Assembly: GCA_035273665.1 (NCBI GenBank)
Contig: DATEOW010000008.1
Span: 1 to 8,539, forward strand
From: DATEEW01 sp035273665
GTDB taxonomy: Bacteria; Pseudomonadota; Gammaproteobacteria; Burkholderiales; SG8-39
Length of the DNA: 8,539 nucleotides
Direction: 5' to 3'
Shown here: in pieces, positions 6,060 to 8,539 of the stretch
Layout: every line of letters starts with the position of its first letter
Position numbering within the stretch: the first letter of the stretch is position 1
Made by a program: the position numbers and the translations under genes
The notes under the pieces: generated by a model
Seen by the model: the letters and a program-made list of their open reading frames with translations, nothing else
What the model was told of the DNA's origin: nothing
Databases searched by the model: none

Positions 6060-6473
6060 ATGTCTGCTTCCTTTCTCCCCGTCAGCATTCCCGATCATGA
6101 GATCGAATACACCGCCATTCGTGCACAAGGCGCGGGCGGACAAAACGTCAACAAGGTCAGCAATGCGGTTCATCTGCGCTTCGACATTCGAGCGTCTTCA
6201 TTGCCCGAGCATACGAAAGCCCGTCTGCTCGCGCTCGGCGACCGGAGGATCAATTCCGACGGCATCGTCGTCATCAAGGCACAACAGTTTCGCAGTCTGG
6301 AAAAAAACCGCGATGAAGCCCGCGCGCGTCTGATGGAATTGATCGGGCGCGCTGCGTTTGTTCCCAAAACACGCCGTGCAACGAAACCCACGCATGGCTC
6401 ACAACTGAAGCGTCTGGACAGCAAGATCAAGCGCGGACAAATCAAAGCGCTACGCGGACGCGTCGTCGAATGA
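6060..6473 (+). CDS. arfB: Alternative ribosome-rescue factor ArfB (YaeJ)
   Basis: ArfB enters ribosomes stalled on non-stop mRNA and hydrolyses the peptidyl-tRNA. The protein is 137 residues, the usual ArfB length (about 140). The catalytic GGQ motif is at residues 26-28 within RAQGAGGQNVNKV, followed by the class-I release-factor fold (INSDGIVVIKAQQFRSLEKNRDEA). The Lys/Arg-rich tail from about residue 104 (KTRRATKPTHGSQLKRLDSKIKRG) is the segment that occupies the empty mRNA channel. This tail and the short length separate it from full release factors. The ATG at 6060 has no obvious ribosome binding site. It starts 20 bases after ndh and ends 4 bases before the pseudouridine synthase gene. 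Confidence 0.95.
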   Translation: MSASFLPVSIPDHEIEYTAIRAQGAGGQNVNKVSNAVHLRFDIRASSLPEHTKARLLALGDRRINSDGIVVIKAQQFRSLEKNRDEARARLMELIGRAAFVPKTRRATKPTHGSQLKRLDSKIKRGQIKALRGRVVE

Positions 6474-6477
6474 GCCA

Positions 6478-7527
6478 ATGGCTACTTTGAAATTGAACAA
6501 GTTGCCGCCTGCGGCACGCAACAAAAAAGAGACGAAAAAGACAGCAGACGATGTGCCGCCTGCCAGTGTCGGCCGCCGCGCGCGCGCAGGGAAGTTCGAA
6601 AAGAAAGGCGCAGTGATGTCCGCTGCGCCCAAAAAAGATTCGTCACCGCCATCGTCGCCCACGCGAAGCACCGAAACAAACAGGGACCTCCGGTCACGAA
6701 GCAAGTCGCCGGCGAAACAAACTACGCGGCCGGCGCCTCCGACGCCATCGGCGCAAAGTATCGAAGTGCGCAAGGAGCATCCCGAAGGGAGCTTGCGTCT
6801 TTCGAAACGCATGAGTGAACTCGGTCTCGCTTCCCGACGCGAAGCGGACGAATGGATCGAGCGCGGCTGGGTACGCGTTGACGGGAAGGTAGTCGCGGAA
6901 CTGGGCGCGCGCGTCCTTCCTGATCAAGAAATCAGCATCGACCGCCGGGCAGGCAATGAACAAGCACAGCGCGTCACGATTCTTCTCAACAAACCGCTTG
7001 GGTACGTCAGCGGGCAAGCCGAAGACGGGCATCAACCGGCGATCAAACTTATTCTGCCGGCCAATCACTGGCAAGACGATCCCAACCGCATCCGCTTTCA
7101 GCGCGAGCACTTGCGCAGCCTTGCCCCCGCGGGGCGATTGGACATCGATTCGGTCGGACTGCTCGTACTGACACAGGACGGCCGTATCGCCAAGCAGCTC
7201 ATCGGGGAAGATTCGACGATCGAAAAAGAATATCTAGTGCGCGTCGAATACACGGGTACGGGCCGCTTTCCCGACGAAAAGCTCGCATTGCTCAATCATG
7301 GTCTCGAACTGGATGGCGCTGCTTTATTGCCCGCGCAAGTGGAATGGCAAAACGAAGATCAGTTGCGATTCGTATTGCGCCAAGGGAAGAAGCGGCAGAT
7401 CCGTCGCATGTGCGAAATGGTCGGCTTGAAGGTGACGGGCCTTAAGCGTATCCGCATCGGCAAAGTCGTTCTTGGCGATCTTCCGCCGGGGCAATGGCGC
7501 TACTTGCGTCCGGACGAAAGTTTTTGA
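6478..7527 (+). CDS. rluF: RluF-type 23S rRNA pseudouridine synthase with long basic N-terminus
   Basis: The protein is 349 residues and belongs to the RsuA/RluB/E/F family, which isomerises specific uridines in rRNA. An S4 RNA-binding domain lies at about 105-160 (LRLSKRMSELGLASRREADEWIERG). The catalytic motif GRLDIDSVGLLVLT carries the catalytic Asp222. The C-terminal QGKKRQIRRMCEMVGLKV...LPPGQWRYL is closest to RluF (QIRRMCE, in contrast to EVRRLWE of RluB), the enzyme for U2604 in E. coli; exact specificity is inferred. Residues 1-104 are a Lys/Arg/Ser/Pro-rich, presumably disordered extension; E. coli RluF has its basic tail at the C-terminus instead. The ATG at 6478 lies 4 bases after the arfB stop. 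Met47 (6616) is a credible alternative start, with AAAGG 7 bases upstream. Probably co-transcribed with arfB. Confidence 0.9.
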   Translation: MATLKLNKLPPAARNKKETKKTADDVPPASVGRRARAGKFEKKGAVMSAAPKKDSSPPSSPTRSTETNRDLRSRSKSPAKQTTRPAPPTPSAQSIEVRKEHPEGSLRLSKRMSELGLASRREADEWIERGWVRVDGKVVAELGARVLPDQEISIDRRAGNEQAQRVTILLNKPLGYVSGQAEDGHQPAIKLILPANHWQDDPNRIRFQREHLRSLAPAGRLDIDSVGLLVLTQDGRIAKQLIGEDSTIEKEYLVRVEYTGTGRFPDEKLALLNHGLELDGAALLPAQVEWQNEDQLRFVLRQGKKRQIRRMCEMVGLKVTGLKRIRIGKVVLGDLPPGQWRYLRPDESF

Positions 7528-7531
7528 ACCG

Positions 7532-8539
7532 CTAGTTGCGCGGCGGCCGCAAGGGTAGGCTGAAAGAGAAAATAGCGCCCTCGCCCTCTTTTGCCTCTGC
7601 GGACATGTGGCCACCATGCTTGTGGACAATACGTTGTGCAATGGCTAAGCCGACGCCGGTCCCTTCGAACTCGCTTTGTTTGTGCAGACGCTGAAACACG
7701 CCGAAAAGCCGGTCGACGAATCGTGCGTCAAAACCCACTCCGTTATCTTGAACCCGATAAATACATTCATCTTCGATCGTCGACGCGGAGATTTCCACTC
7801 GGGGCGCATCCTGTTTGGAAGAAAATTTAAAGGCATTGTCGATCAAATTCTTCCACACCTGGGCCACAAGCGCGCGATCGCCGGAAACGGAGGGCAAATC
7901 GCCGACGTTCACTTGCGTGGCATGCAGGCCGCTTTCTTCTCTCACTTGCTGCACCACTTCTTCGACCAGGGTACGCATATCGAAGGGTGCACGACTCACA
8001 TGCGCGCGGCCCAGCCGCGCGTAGCTCAGTAGACCGTCGATCAGTTGGCGCATGTTGTTCGCGCCGGAAGAAATCTTCTGCAATAGGAAGCGCGCCTCTT
8101 CGTTCAACGCTTCCTTATGCTCTTGCTCCAGGATATGGGAGAAGCCGGTGACCGCCCGAAGCGGCGCCCGCAAGTCGTGCGACACGGAGTAGACAAAGGT
8201 TTCCATATCCGCATTGATGGCGCTGCGCTCGGCGACTTCTCTTGCAAGATTCGTATTCAATGCTCGAATCTCCTCTTCCGCTTTACGGGCGGCGGAACGG
8301 TCAATCAAAACGCAGATATAGGCCTGCGCTTTCGCGCGAAAAATAACGGCCGCAATCCGCGCCTCGTAATGGCGGCCCATTGAGGTGTCGAAATGCCGTA
8401 CCAACATCGGCGAGCGAGTGAGGGTTTCCACAAATTCCGCGGGCGACAATGACAAGCGCTCCAACAACGCCGGCATGTGCGCGTCGGGTTCCGGACTGCC
8501 CAGCATGCCTTCTAGCATTTGGTTGCAGCGAATATGGCG
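7532..8539 (-). CDS. PAS-HisKA sensor histidine kinase, N-terminus beyond right edge
   Basis: The minus-strand frame is open at base 8539 and gives 335 visible residues. The ATG at 8518 is probably internal, because the codons before it (RHIRCNQ) continue a typical PAS core, as in IRCNQMLEGMLG. The visible part is therefore most of a PAS domain (about 1-85), then a linker helix, then HisKA with SVSHDLRAPLRAVTGFSHIL (phospho-accepting His121, counted from the right edge). The HATPase domain follows with N-box WKNLIDNAFKFSS, G1 box DNGVGFD, F-box LFGVFQRLH and G2 box GTGVGLAIA. The HDLRAPLR form is common in phytochrome-like and soluble PAS kinases. No receiver domain follows, so it needs a separate response regulator; none is in view. 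It is convergent with rluF, with 4 bases between the stops. Confidence 0.92.
   Translation of the reverse strand, partial: RHIRCNQMLEGMLGSPEPDAHMPALLERLSLSPAEFVETLTRSPMLVRHFDTSMGRHYEARIAAVIFRAKAQAYICVLIDRSAARKAEEEIRALNTNLAREVAERSAINADMETFVYSVSHDLRAPLRAVTGFSHILEQEHKEALNEEARFLLQKISSGANNMRQLIDGLLSYARLGRAHVSRAPFDMRTLVEEVVQQVREESGLHATQVNVGDLPSVSGDRALVAQVWKNLIDNAFKFSSKQDAPRVEISASTIEDECIYRVQDNGVGFDARFVDRLFGVFQRLHKQSEFEGTGVGLAIAQRIVHKHGGHMSAEAKEGEGAIFSFSLPLRPPRN

Noticed and set aside
8117..8383. Plus-strand 88-codon frame in the right-edge kinase
   Set aside because: It is antisense to the HisKA/PAS coding region and has no independent support.
1..8539. Mobile element, CRISPR array, phage or defence system
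   Set aside because: No transposase, integrase, terminal inverted repeats, spaced direct repeats or defence-protein motifs were found. Gene content is ordinary chromosomal.

Overview
The window looks like chromosomal DNA of a moderately GC-rich proteobacterium, probably beta- or gammaproteobacterial. The protein families support this: an ArfB ribosome-rescue factor, an RluF-type pseudouridine synthase, a type II NADH dehydrogenase, a DUF4112 membrane protein and PAS histidine kinases. Methenyl-tetrahydromethanopterin cyclohydrolase (Mch) suggests the cell has, or once had, the H4MPT-linked route for formaldehyde/C1 oxidation found in methylotrophs and related bacteria. No tRNA, rRNA, CRISPR array, insertion sequence or phage gene was seen. 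All apparent true stops are TGA or TAG.

Layout. (1) 1-1257, minus: a two-PAS histidine kinase that runs off the left edge within its ATPase domain. (2) 1474-2953, plus: a tight pair, DUF4112 protein then mch, with one base between them. (3) 3013-3713, minus: a 78-residue acidic protein of unknown function and, upstream of it, an 87-residue Ser/Gly/Thr-rich lipoprotein. A strong hairpin just past the lipoprotein stop separates them. (4) 3958-7527, plus: histidine phosphatase, NADH dehydrogenase (interrupted), arfB and an RluF-type pseudouridine synthase, all with short gaps. (5) 7532-8539, minus: a second PAS/HisKA kinase, convergent with rluF and running off the right edge.

How the genes fit together. 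The window is mostly housekeeping and signalling: two sensor kinases at the edges, a respiratory NADH dehydrogenase, and two ribosome-related genes side by side (arfB for stalled ribosomes, rluF for rRNA modification). mch is the metabolic outlier, with no other H4MPT gene beside it.

Most notable points. The NADH dehydrogenase frame is intact over 422 codons except for one in-frame TAA at codon 236. Mch carries Ser and Gly at two positions where relatives, as I recall them, have acidic residues, one of them the catalytic Glu. I saw no clearly new multi-gene system.
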